64,000 bases of DNA, from contig DDIU01000010.1 in assembly GCA_002338655.1 (NCBI GenBank), positions 5,839-69,838 of the forward strand. Direction: 5' to 3'. The position numbers and the translations under genes were made by a program. The notes under the pieces are model-generated. The model saw only the letters and a program-made list of their open reading frames with translations. It searched no databases and was not told the origin of the DNA. Shown here piece after piece: positions 26,189 through 35,500 of this stretch (positions are counted from its first letter, which is position 1; each line of letters opens with the position of its first letter). This DNA comes from Flammeovirgaceae bacterium UBA1842 (GTDB lineage Bacteria; Bacteroidota; Bacteroidia; Cytophagales; Cyclobacteriaceae).

Positions 26189-26860
26189 TTATTTAAAACT
26201 GGTCAATAAACTGTAGCCGTTCAGCTTTCCGTTTTTAGTATAACTTTCCGATTTTACCATTCCTACCTCTTTAGCTATCCAGTCAATGGATGAATACTCC
26301 ATGCTCATAACTGTCTTGCTAACAACGGTATAACTAATTTTATAGCAATCAAAAGTGCCTGCCGGTGTAGTAATCTTTTCCTTTGCCAATACTTTTCTGT
26401 CTTTTATACGGGTTTCCATAGTGAAAGGAATGTTTCCACTTAAAGTAATAGAAGCTTCCTTAAGCTCCTGACCCACTTCTAAATTGGAGGGTATTTCCAA
26501 GTTGTCGGTTTCCATTTTCATATCCATGTCCTTGAATGATTTGAGCATCTCCTCCGGAAAAAAACGGGACATATCAAGACTGATCACCCCATTGTCGCAA
26601 CTCATACTTATTTCCTTTTCAAAATCCAGTTTACCTTTTTTATCGTAATTCTGCATTTTGAGAGAGGCATCCCATCCGTTTGTATTTAGTTTTAGTGAAG
26701 TAACCTCATTCACTTGTCGTGAGGTGATTTTATCATTAGAACCATAATTGGTAATCTCCCATTGGCCTCCTTCTTTGAAGTTGTAAAAAGGATTGCACTG
26801 ACTATAAAGTGCACCAGTAGTAAATAAAAGGGCAATCAATGTGTAATGAATTTTTCGCAT
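26189..26860 (-). CDS. Secreted TapB/DUF3108-like protein
   Basis: 223 residues with a signal peptide ending near GALYSQ. The mature part is all-beta with the pattern TPAGTFDCYKISY and SIDWIAKEVGMVKSESY in the C-terminal third, which I associate with the DUF3108-like/TapB group of periplasmic proteins in Bacteroidota. No enzyme motif. It has its own hairpin terminator and is divergent from the NtrC-type regulator. Function unknown. Confidence 0.7.
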   Translation of the reverse strand: MRKIHYTLIALLFTTGALYSQCNPFYNFKEGGQWEITNYGSNDKITSRQVNEVTSLKLNTNGWDASLKMQNYDKKGKLDFEKEISMSCDNGVISLDMSRFFPEEMLKSFKDMDMKMETDNLEIPSNLEVGQELKEASITLSGNIPFTMETRIKDRKVLAKEKITTPAGTFDCYKISYTVVSKTVMSMEYSSIDWIAKEVGMVKSESYTKNGKLNGYSLLTSFK

Positions 26861-27077
26861 ATTCCAGTTAATTTGATTTCAGATAAAGTTAATGATTACA
26901 AAACAAAATATTCCATCACAAATAGTGTCGGTATATAAAATACATTCAAAAATGTGTCCGATTACGATCATTTTTGTACATATTAGAACATAATCTATGT
27001 TATAAAAGGTGAACCAAGCCTTCTATGGCTTTGGCATCATTTTTAACATAACTGGCATTAACCTAAACTATTCACCT

Positions 27078-28460
27078 GTGGACAAAGAAATTGGAAAAAT
27101 TCTCATGATTGATGATGATGAGGATGTGTTATTGGCAGCGAAACTATTACTTAAAAAACATGCGCATCAAGTTATTATTGAGAAAAACCCTAAAAAAATA
27201 CCCTTTCTGCTCAATAACGATACTTATGATGTAATACTACTGGATATGAATTTCAGTAAAGACATAACCAGTGGTAAAGAAGGTTATTTTTGGTTAAGCC
27301 AAATATTGGAGCATGATCCCTCAGCCGTTGTAATATTAATTACGGCATTTGGCGATGTTGAGATGGCTGTAAAAGCACTTAAAGAGGGTGCTACTGACTT
27401 TGTGTTGAAGCCATGGCAAAATGAAAAATTACTTGCCACCATTTCCACAGCCATAAAACTTAAGCAATCATATAAGGAGGTTGATAAATTAAAGAAAGCA
27501 AAACAACAGCTGGAAGCTGAAATAAATCAACCGTTTAAAGACATTATTGGAAATAGTAAATCCATCAAAGAGGTATTTAACCTAATAGATAAAGTAGCAA
27601 AGACCGATGCAAACGTATTGATACTAGGTGAAAACGGTACGGGAAAGGAGTTGGTGGCCCGGGCTATCCATCAGCGTTCATTGCGCAAAGAGAATACCTT
27701 TGTTGGTGTTGATATGGGGGCCATTACACAGTCATTATTTGAAAGTGAGCTTTTTGGTCATAAAAAAGGATCCTTTACTGATGCTAAAGAAGACCGGTCA
27801 GGTCGGTTTGAATTGGCCAATGGAGGGACTTTGTTTCTCGATGAAATTGGCAATCTTAGTTTACCATTGCAGTCCAAACTTCTGACTGTCTTTCAAAATA
27901 GGGTGGTCACTCCAATTGGATCAAATCAGGCCATTCCTATAGACATCAGATTGGTATGTGCTACCAATATGGACATCCATACGATGGTTAAGGATAATAC
28001 ATTTAGACAAGACCTACTTTATCGAATCAATACCGTGGAGATTCGCATCCCTCCATTACGTGATAGGGTTGAGGATATTCCTTTACTTGCCAATCATTTT
28101 CTCCAAATTTATTCAAAAAAATACCGGAAAGATGTGACGCAAATTACTGCAGAGGCAATGTCATCGCTGCAAAAGTATAATTGGCCCGGAAACATCAGGG
28201 AATTACAACATGCTCTGGAAAGGGCTGTGATTATGAGCGACAATCAAGTGCTGGATGTTAATGAATTCTTCTTTTTAAAAGGAGGAAGTGCTGCTGGATC
28301 AGCCGACCTGGATACCAATAATTTAAATCTTGATGAGGTAGAAAGAAATGCCATTCAGAAGGCCATCAGTATCCACGGTGGCAATATTTCAAAAGCTGCC
28401 AAGGAGCTAGGACTTACCCGGGCATCATTATACAGAAGGCTCGAAAAGCATGGATTTTAG
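27078..28460 (+). CDS. Sigma-54-dependent response regulator (NtrC family)
   Basis: About 460 residues from the GTG at 27078 (a longer GTG frame from 27009 adds 23 residues not typical of the family). The receiver domain has an acidic pocket (IDDDED) and phospho-acceptor Asp near residue 56 (LLDMNF). The AAA+ domain has Walker A GENGTGKE near 184-191 and a sigma-54 contact loop reading GSFTDA instead of GAFTGA. A Fis-type helix-turn-helix ends the protein (ISKAAKELGLTRASLYRRL). It overlaps the histidine kinase gene by 11 bp, so the two form a two-component system. Targets unknown. Confidence 0.93.
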   Translation: MDKEIGKILMIDDDEDVLLAAKLLLKKHAHQVIIEKNPKKIPFLLNNDTYDVILLDMNFSKDITSGKEGYFWLSQILEHDPSAVVILITAFGDVEMAVKALKEGATDFVLKPWQNEKLLATISTAIKLKQSYKEVDKLKKAKQQLEAEINQPFKDIIGNSKSIKEVFNLIDKVAKTDANVLILGENGTGKELVARAIHQRSLRKENTFVGVDMGAITQSLFESELFGHKKGSFTDAKEDRSGRFELANGGTLFLDEIGNLSLPLQSKLLTVFQNRVVTPIGSNQAIPIDIRLVCATNMDIHTMVKDNTFRQDLLYRINTVEIRIPPLRDRVEDIPLLANHFLQIYSKKYRKDVTQITAEAMSSLQKYNWPGNIRELQHALERAVIMSDNQVLDVNEFFFLKGGSAAGSADLDTNNLNLDEVERNAIQKAISIHGGNISKAAKELGLTRASLYRRLEKHGF

Positions 28461-29805
28461 TAATGTAAAAACCGCCATTTTATTCAGGGTTGGTGCTCTT
28501 TTGGCCACCATATTTTCTTTGTCATTTCTTTTCGCGAATGACGGGTTCTTTATTACTATATTAATTCTGATCATTCTTTTGGTGATACAAGTGATTTCAA
28601 TGATCAGGTACATGTCCCATGGAAATGAAGAAATAATTAGCTTCCTTGATTCGATTGAACATGATGACATTACCCATCGGTACACTACTGATTCAAAGAA
28701 TGAAGATTTGAACCGGCTCAATAAGGCATTGAATTCTGTACTTCAAAACCTCCAGGAAGTACGCAAAGAAAAAGAGGCCGATTTTCAATATTTGAAAAAC
28801 ATTGTACAGCACATCGGTATTGGGTTGATCACTTTTGACAAAAAAGGAAAAGTGCAAATCATCAATACATCTGCTAAAAAATTACTCAAAGTAAGCACGC
28901 TTGAAAATATTTCAGATCTGAAACCACTTAGTGAAAGCCTCGTGGATATATTCCTTCGGCTACGCACAGGGGGGCGTGATCTTATTAGGATGGAAGTTGG
29001 GGGCGATATTGTGCAACTGGCTGTATACGCCATTGAATTAACGCTTCGCGGAGAGATGTACAAACTTGTTTCAATTCAAAATATTCAGAATGAACTGGAA
29101 GAAAAAGAAATGGAAGCCTGGCAAAATTTGGTCAGGGTACTTACCCATGAAATAATGAATTCTGTGACACCAATATCATCCCTTGCGAATACGGTAGAAG
29201 ATGAATTAAAACTACAGCTGAGCAATGATCAGGATGTAAATAAAATTTCTAATGAGGATATAGAGGATTTACATTTGGCAGTTCAAACCATAAAAAAAAG
29301 AAGTCAAGGGCTAATTCGTTTTGTACAGGATTTTAGGAACCTAACACATATCCCCACCCCTAAAATTGCTGAAATAGAGGTGAAAGCCTTATTGGATGAA
29401 ATGTTGATTCTGCTCAAAAAGGAGATTGAGGGAAATGGTGTATGCGCTTCGATCAAAGTAGATCCGGTAAATATGACAATCAATGCTGATAAAGATCTAA
29501 TAGAACAGGTATTAATCAACCTAATAAAGAATGCGACTCAAGCATTTGATGAGCAAACCAATAAATTAGTAGAAATAAAAGCCTACTTTGACGAAAAAAG
29601 TAGGCCGATAATTTCAGTAAAAGATAATGGTACTGGAATCGATGATGAGGCCATGGAAAAAATATTCATACCTTTTTTTACTACCAAAAAAACGGGCTCA
29701 GGAATTGGATTAAGCCTTTCCCGCCAGATTATGCGCCAACATCAGGGGACTTTAGGGGTAAAATCCAAAGCGGATGAAGGTACAGAGTTCTTTTTGAGGT
29801 TTTAA
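28450..29805 (+). CDS. Sensor histidine kinase (partner of NtrC-type regulator)
   Basis: 451 residues. Two N-terminal membrane segments (about 10-28 and 32-52), a HAMP-like linker, and a PAS-like domain (about 112-210). The kinase core has H233 in LTHEIMNS, an N box NLIKNATQAF, and the G boxes KDNGTGID and GSGIGLSLS. All residues needed for autophosphorylation are present. Its start lies inside the 3' end of the regulator gene. The short periplasmic part (only a few residues) suggests it senses a membrane or cytoplasmic signal. Confidence 0.94.
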   Translation: MDFSNVKTAILFRVGALLATIFSLSFLFANDGFFITILILIILLVIQVISMIRYMSHGNEEIISFLDSIEHDDITHRYTTDSKNEDLNRLNKALNSVLQNLQEVRKEKEADFQYLKNIVQHIGIGLITFDKKGKVQIINTSAKKLLKVSTLENISDLKPLSESLVDIFLRLRTGGRDLIRMEVGGDIVQLAVYAIELTLRGEMYKLVSIQNIQNELEEKEMEAWQNLVRVLTHEIMNSVTPISSLANTVEDELKLQLSNDQDVNKISNEDIEDLHLAVQTIKKRSQGLIRFVQDFRNLTHIPTPKIAEIEVKALLDEMLILLKKEIEGNGVCASIKVDPVNMTINADKDLIEQVLINLIKNATQAFDEQTNKLVEIKAYFDEKSRPIISVKDNGTGIDDEAMEKIFIPFFTTKKTGSGIGLSLSRQIMRQHQGTLGVKSKADEGTEFFLRF

Positions 29806-29822
29806 TTAATTTCATAGATTTA
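29793..29822 (+). promoter_or_regulatory. Candidate Bacteroidota-type promoter for acyl carrier protein
   Basis: TTTG at 29793-29796, then an 18-nt spacer, then TAGATTTA at 29815-29822, which matches seven of eight bases of TAnnTTTG. It sits at the end of the kinase gene, 25 bp before the acyl carrier protein ATG. Confidence 0.4.
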
Positions 29823-29846
29823 CGGACTGTTAACACAAACAACCAA

Positions 29847-30086
29847 ATGGATATAAATAATAAAATCACCAAAATATTAGTGGACAAACTAGGCATTGCA
29901 GAAACCGAGGTTACATCTGATGCAAACTTTGTCAAAGATCTGGGCATTGACTCACTTGATTATGCCGAATTGGTGATGGAGTTTGAACAGACATTCAATA
30001 TTCGCATTCCTGATGAAGATGCAGAAAAGCTTCAGACTATTAATCAAGCAGTGGCTTACATCGGTGCTAAAATGAAGGAGAATTAA
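29847..30086 (+). CDS. Acyl carrier protein
   Basis: 79 residues with the phosphopantetheine attachment motif GIDSLDYAEL (Ser near residue 38) and the usual acidic helices (FNIRIPDEDAEKL). It carries acyl chains as thioesters. It stands apart from a fatty-acid synthesis cluster, and no beta-ketoacyl synthase is adjacent, so it may be a second, specialised ACP or the housekeeping one. Its stop overlaps the stop of the convergent Cys-rich gene. Confidence 0.93.
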   Translation: MDINNKITKILVDKLGIAETEVTSDANFVKDLGIDSLDYAELVMEFEQTFNIRIPDEDAEKLQTINQAVAYIGAKMKEN

Positions 30087-30325
30087 ACTTCTACAGCCAT
30101 TCTCTCTTCAATCTTTGCAAAAAATTCCGGGCAACACGCCTTGATTTCAGTTCTCAAAACGGACATCTTTGAGGTGTTGACATGCAAAATAACTTGGCTT
30201 TCAGTCTTACAGCAGGGGCATGTTATCTCTCCAATATCCGTACGTATGCACGAACACAGCATATTGGCTATATGTGCTTCAACCTCTGTGATATTGGCGT
30301 TATCTAAACTTACTGTGACATTCAT
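30083..30325 (-). CDS. Small Cys-rich protein, function unknown
   Basis: 80 residues with six cysteines arranged as LCSC (about 23-26), CPCC (about 36-39) and a later CC pair. The spacing could hold a metal ion or a metal cluster. Start MNVTVSLDNANI, no signal peptide. I do not recognise the family. It is convergent with the ACP gene and the stops overlap. Cysteine pairing makes a real gene likely, but an open frame of this size could arise by chance. Confidence 0.55.
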   Translation of the reverse strand: MNVTVSLDNANITEVEAHIANMLCSCIRTDIGEITCPCCKTESQVILHVNTSKMSVLRTEIKACCPEFFAKIEERMAVEV

Positions 30326-30399
30326 AATTATATGACTACAAATTACTGAAATGGTTTAATTACTCTCTTGATGCTACAACCTTTACAAAGGTCACCAAT

Positions 30400-30735
30400 T
30401 TATTTTAAAAAAGACTCTGGTGACTCATAATAGCTACATAATTTAATACTTTTTGTCAATTCTTTAGTAGCAAGTGGCAAAGATATTTTACTTCCTTCCG
30501 CTACCAGTGCCCATCCATTCCTACTTTCTTCCCAATTTACCATCCATTTATCAGTGCCAAAAAGCAGGATATCTCCCTCATAAATTTCAGTGCCGCTTTT
30601 ATCAAAATGCCCGGTAAACTGAAGTAAAACATGATCTTTCTTCACTAAATACCCTTTTTCACACTCTATTTGATTGAGTCGCATTAAAAGTTTGGTTTCT
30701 TTATTCCATGCCTTAAACTTAAAACGCCTGCTCAT
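30400..30735 (-). CDS. YopX family protein
   Basis: 111 residues matching the YopX pattern: FKFKAWNKETKLLM at the N-terminus, then LLQFTGHFDKSGTEIYEGDILLF near 37-59 (given in part). YopX proteins are mostly phage-encoded and of unknown function. No other phage gene is near, so this is an isolated copy, perhaps left by an old prophage or taken over by the host. The surroundings are AT-rich. Confidence 0.85.
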   Translation of the reverse strand: MSRRFKFKAWNKETKLLMRLNQIECEKGYLVKKDHVLLQFTGHFDKSGTEIYEGDILLFGTDKWMVNWEESRNGWALVAEGSKISLPLATKELTKSIKLCSYYESPESFLK

Positions 30736-30988
30736 CAGTTAAATATAAAATTATTATTTAATTATTTAAAGATATTTTTTCAAAATTAAACTTTTTAAGG
30801 AATAAAAAGCAATATCAAAGCGATAATTAGGCCGAAGGTTAATTGTCATTTGGCTTATTTGTCCTATCCTAATTTAGACTGTTGCAGCTTATATTTGAGA
30901 AAAGAATTATAAATGCCAATTATTGTACTGTCAAGCAAAATTTGCAATAAAAAATTGATAGAGTTTTCACCCAACAGAATAAGCACAA

Positions 30989-31225
30989 ATGAATAATGAC
31001 ACACCGGAAAGCCAACCAAATAATCCATTACATGGTATCAGATTGGAAGACATTGTAGTCTATTTGGTTGAAAAGTATGGATGGGAAGATTTAGGTGAAA
31101 TGGTTAACATACGGAGCTTTAATAATAATCCATCCATTAAATCAAGTCTGAAGTTTTTAAGGAAAACACCTTGGGCGAGAGAAAAAGTGGAGAGGCTTTA
31201 TTTAAATTCATTGGCGTCCGACTAA
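30989..31225 (+). CDS. VF530 family DNA-binding protein
   Basis: 78 residues. The core NPLHGIRLEDIVVYLVEKYGW and later SSLKFLRKTPWAREKVE are the signature of the VF530 family (formerly DUF2132), small helical proteins with a DNA-binding fold known from a Vibrio structure. Full length for the family. The stop overlaps that of the convergent MFS transporter gene. Confidence 0.92.
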   Translation: MNNDTPESQPNNPLHGIRLEDIVVYLVEKYGWEDLGEMVNIRSFNNNPSIKSSLKFLRKTPWAREKVERLYLNSLASD

Positions 31226-32484
31226 CTGCCCCGGTTCTTTCTAACTTCCCGTACGAATAAAATACTTACCAATAAACCCACAAGGGAGAAGCCCATTAAC
31301 ACAAGAAAAACATATTGGTGACCCTGAGCCCCCGGAAAAGTATCGAGTAAAAACCCCATCAATGGGCTCATAAACACATCTGGAGTAAACCCAACTACAG
31401 ACATAATACCAACGGCAGTACCTGTAGATACAATAGGAATACTGGCTTCTTCCATCAGCGCAAAATATATTCCCCTAATACCATAAACACCAATCAAAGT
31501 AGTGGACAACAGAGTAAGTGCCAGCCAAGCGATATGGTTGAGCACACCCAAATAAATGAATAGTCCTCCAATACACATTAGTAAAAAACATCCAATTGTA
31601 ACTTTCGAACCATCAAAACGGTCCGCCAAGAATCCGGCTAATACAGCAAATAATGGCCTCATCCAGAGAGCCATGGTACCAACCCCTGCTGCAGCCACCT
31701 CATTGAAGCCCAGTACCTCATTGGCATAAAGTGAGTAGTCATCGGTGATTTTATAGCCCACATAAGCACAGACAATAATAAAAGCCTGCATCCAAATTGT
31801 AGGCATCCTCACAAGTTTGAGTATTTTGGCTACTGTTGGCTGCTCACTTTCTTCAATTTTTGTAATCCCTTTGGGTATGGCAACCCATATTAAAACGCCA
31901 ATTAAAAAAGTAATGGCCGATGTAACCAGAATTACAACTTGAAAGGACACATTTCTAAGTTCAGCAGAGGTGATGGCTTCACCACCTGTAAATTTTGAGA
32001 AAATAAAAAGGGTCAGCGTTGCGAGCAATGCTGCGGCCAGACCTCGTCCACCCTCTAACAACCCAAATGCCCTACCCTGAAATCCTGCTCCACCCCATTC
32101 CCTGGTTGCCCTTATTAAAGCAGCCCAGAATAAGAAAATAGTAGTGAACCCCCAAAACCCATAAAGAATAGGAAGGATATTGTGGGAAGGTATAATTGCC
32201 ATAATTAAACCACCAAGTGCTGTAAGCCATAGTGAATAGGACATCAAATTCCGTGAAGGAAAACGATCGGCCAATGCGCCTCCAAAAAAATAGGAAATCA
32301 TGGCAACCACCCCATACACTGAAAAGTAAGTGCCTAATTCAAAATTGGTAATGTCAAGGACTTTTAACAGTGTTGGTCGGAATACCCGGGCAAGAACAAA
32401 CGGCAAAAAGAAGATTATCTCGCCAGCCAGTATTAATGCAATTAGGATAATAGTTTTATGTGCGCTATTTCTCACTACTGGCAT
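31222..32484 (-). CDS. MFS transporter
   Basis: 420 residues with about 12 hydrophobic segments and the MFS loop signature GGALADRFPSRN between segments 2 and 3. Overall similarity is to sugar-phosphate/nitrate-type antiporters (a WGGAGFQGRAFGLLEGGRG stretch in segments 4-5, given in part), but the substrate cannot be deduced. It lies 29 bp downstream of the large helicase gene on the same strand, so they may share a transcript. Confidence 0.9.
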   Translation of the reverse strand: MPVVRNSAHKTIILIALILAGEIIFFLPFVLARVFRPTLLKVLDITNFELGTYFSVYGVVAMISYFFGGALADRFPSRNLMSYSLWLTALGGLIMAIIPSHNILPILYGFWGFTTIFLFWAALIRATREWGGAGFQGRAFGLLEGGRGLAAALLATLTLFIFSKFTGGEAITSAELRNVSFQVVILVTSAITFLIGVLIWVAIPKGITKIEESEQPTVAKILKLVRMPTIWMQAFIIVCAYVGYKITDDYSLYANEVLGFNEVAAAGVGTMALWMRPLFAVLAGFLADRFDGSKVTIGCFLLMCIGGLFIYLGVLNHIAWLALTLLSTTLIGVYGIRGIYFALMEEASIPIVSTGTAVGIMSVVGFTPDVFMSPLMGFLLDTFPGAQGHQYVFLVLMGFSLVGLLVSILFVREVRKNRGS

Positions 32485-32513
32485 TTTGCTATCACTTAGT
32501 TGTGTTTTTTAGG

Positions 32514-35500
32514 CTATAACCTTTCAATAAAACTAAGTAAATTCTCCTCCACTTTTTTACGGTCACTCCACAGTTCACGGCTAAATACCCCTTTAAATTT
32601 CCATTGTTTCTTACTTAGGGTAAATGGGGTGTACACATGAATGTCCTTTATTGAAGGGCTTTGAAAATACAGTTCATCGTCTGTTAATATCAGGGCTTTA
32701 TACTCATCATCGTGCATGACCGTAAGATCTGCAAAAGGTAGTTCCTCCGTTAGGCAATAACCATCCAATTGGTCATTGGTCCATTTTTGCAATGTGCTTT
32801 TTAAATACCATCCGGCATGATGAATTTTAGAATCGTGTAACGTAGGCACAAATTTACCATTGCTTACCATATAGGCATATTCAAGGTATTTTTTCAATAT
32901 TTTCGGGCCATCATTTTTGCTGTCATCCACTTTAAGCTGCTGCGGTAATATGCTACTAACAATCATCACTTTTTCACGTGCCCGTGTAACTGCTACATTT
33001 AGTCTATTCTCACCATGGATGGCATTTAAACTTCCAAACTGCATCACCATTTTACCCTTCTTGTCAGGAGCATAAGCAGTGGAGAATATAATTATGTCTT
33101 TCTCATCTCCCTGTACATTTTCTATGTTTTTCACAAACCAATCAGAGGGCCATACCAGTTCATTTTCCAGAAAACGTTCATCTATTTTATCAAGGATATA
33201 TTGCTGTTGTTTAGCATTGAATGTCACTACACCAACTTCCTTTTTGGCTCCTCTTTCCAATATATCAATTAATATATCCACCACCTTATGCGCTTCGATA
33301 TCATTGATATTATTTTCCCAAACGCCATCTACTTTGAGGTAATCAATACCCGGAACATTGTTATTGACCACATCAAAGTCTGGTAATAATTTAAGTTTGC
33401 CGTCATAAAAATATTTGTTGGAAAAGTCTATCAAATCCAGCGACTGGCTTCTGTAGTGACCGTTCAACTGAATACTCATAAGGTACCTATCGGCCAACTC
33501 AAGTAAAGAATCCACTTCCAGATCTGGATCTTCAATTTCATCGTCAAAACGTACCTGATAAAGATCATTGGGCCGTAACTGCTTATTGTCTCCAGCAATC
33601 ATCACACTTCTTCCTCTGTACATGGCCGGAATTCCCTTTTCCGCAAAACATTGTGAAGCCTCATCGAAAATAACCAAATCAAACATCTCCCTCATAGGGA
33701 AAATGGCCGATACTGACTCTGGTGAAGCCAGCCAGCATGGCATTAAATTGAATAACTCCTCGCTATAATTTGCCAACAGTTTTCTGATCGGCCAAATACG
33801 TCTCTTTTTAGTTGTTTGATGGTACAGATCCCTATAGGTAACCATATTATTGAGCCTGTTATGTTCAGCATGGGCATAGGTACGTTCACGCGACCTGAGT
33901 AGGAGCATATCATTGCTTACTAGTAGTTTTTCACGAACACATGCCTGAAGTTCTGCCTCCAGTTTCTTGAATTTTTTTGAGGATACTGACCTTAAAATTG
34001 GGTATTTGGTCTCTATATGGTCAATCCAGGCCAATCTCAAGCTATTTTGGAAAATTCCAGTAAGTATTTTTGGTTCAGTAATGGACGTTTCTTGGATCAA
34101 CTTATCAATGGCATTGATCTCAGTCGCAGACATTTGGTCCCGGACTCTATCAAATTCACAAAGCGATTCAAAATCTTTCTTCAGCGATTCGTTCATTCGA
34201 ACTGCATGCTCGGTATTCTTTTCAATAGCACTGATTTGACTCTCAGTGAGGTAAACCAGCCATTTATCTTTCTTCTGGGGAATTTCTTTGATGATGTCAA
34301 ACAACTTTTCTATGCCATCTTTAAACTCCTTGTATTCCATTTTTTGCACATTGAAATACTGTTTGAAATTCCTCAATGAGTTGAATATCAGTTTTGCTTT
34401 AATCGACAGCTTTTGGATATGAAACCAGGTCTGGAAGTGGACTTTTTCATAAGTATCAGGGATATCAGTAATCCATGGTCTGTTTTTGATTTTAGTGAGA
34501 TTGTGCTCAATATTCAATCTGTTATCAATTCTTTCTACCAATGCATTAAATCCCGCTCGGTCGCGCCTCAGTCCATTTTCAACTAACACCCTTTTAATGA
34601 GGAACTTATCTTTTGAAAATAAATTCCATCGAATAAAACGGAAAATATTTCTACGGGCCTTCATGCTTCTTTGTAAAGTCTCTTGAAACTTTCCGAGCTG
34701 GTCAGAAGGTATGGATACTTCAGGGCCCTCGCCCTTGTAGCACTCCATCAATATCCTCTCAATATTTGAAAGCCATAAGTTACTGGTGTCCGAATCAGGA
34801 AATGCAGACATGTGTTTAAAGTATTCATAGGCCTGGTCATTCTTAAGCGTTCCAAGCATTTCTACAATACTATCTCGTTTACTTAAAACAAACTCGAAAT
34901 CCTCAAAAGTAAGTCTCGATCCAACTACTTTCTCGGCCCGTTCTGCAATCTCATCTTGGTAAGCAGGAATCTCCTTTAAGATTTTCTGTATTATCCGTAA
35001 TTCTGCTATACCAAAATCTTTAAATGACCTCCTATCATTCCATTCATAATCTGAACGACCATAGTTTTGAATATATTCGGCATAATCTTGAAAATTATGC
35101 ATGAAGCTGTCCAGTTCATTAAATTTAAACTGGGTATATTCTTGTTTAAGGTTTATGGAGTCCCCATCTACATCAGAAGTGAGGTATAATTCCTTTACAG
35201 AAATTCCACATTCACTTTCATCAAACAGGGCAAACTTAAATTCTTCGAGTTCTTCAGCTATTTGATCTATGCGTCTGCTTACTTGCAAAAAAGTACGTTC
35301 GAGTTGAATAGTGTCGAGTCCATTGTTCTGCATTTTGTATTCTTCGATGCGGCCAATCTGCTTACTTATTTTTTCAAAAACTGATTTTCTGTCGTTTTTG
35401 AAATCATGCACAAGTCCGACAAAAGGAGTCATTTCTTTTTCCTTCATCCTATTATAAACCACATCAAGTGCAGCACGTTTCTGGCTTACTACCAATACCT

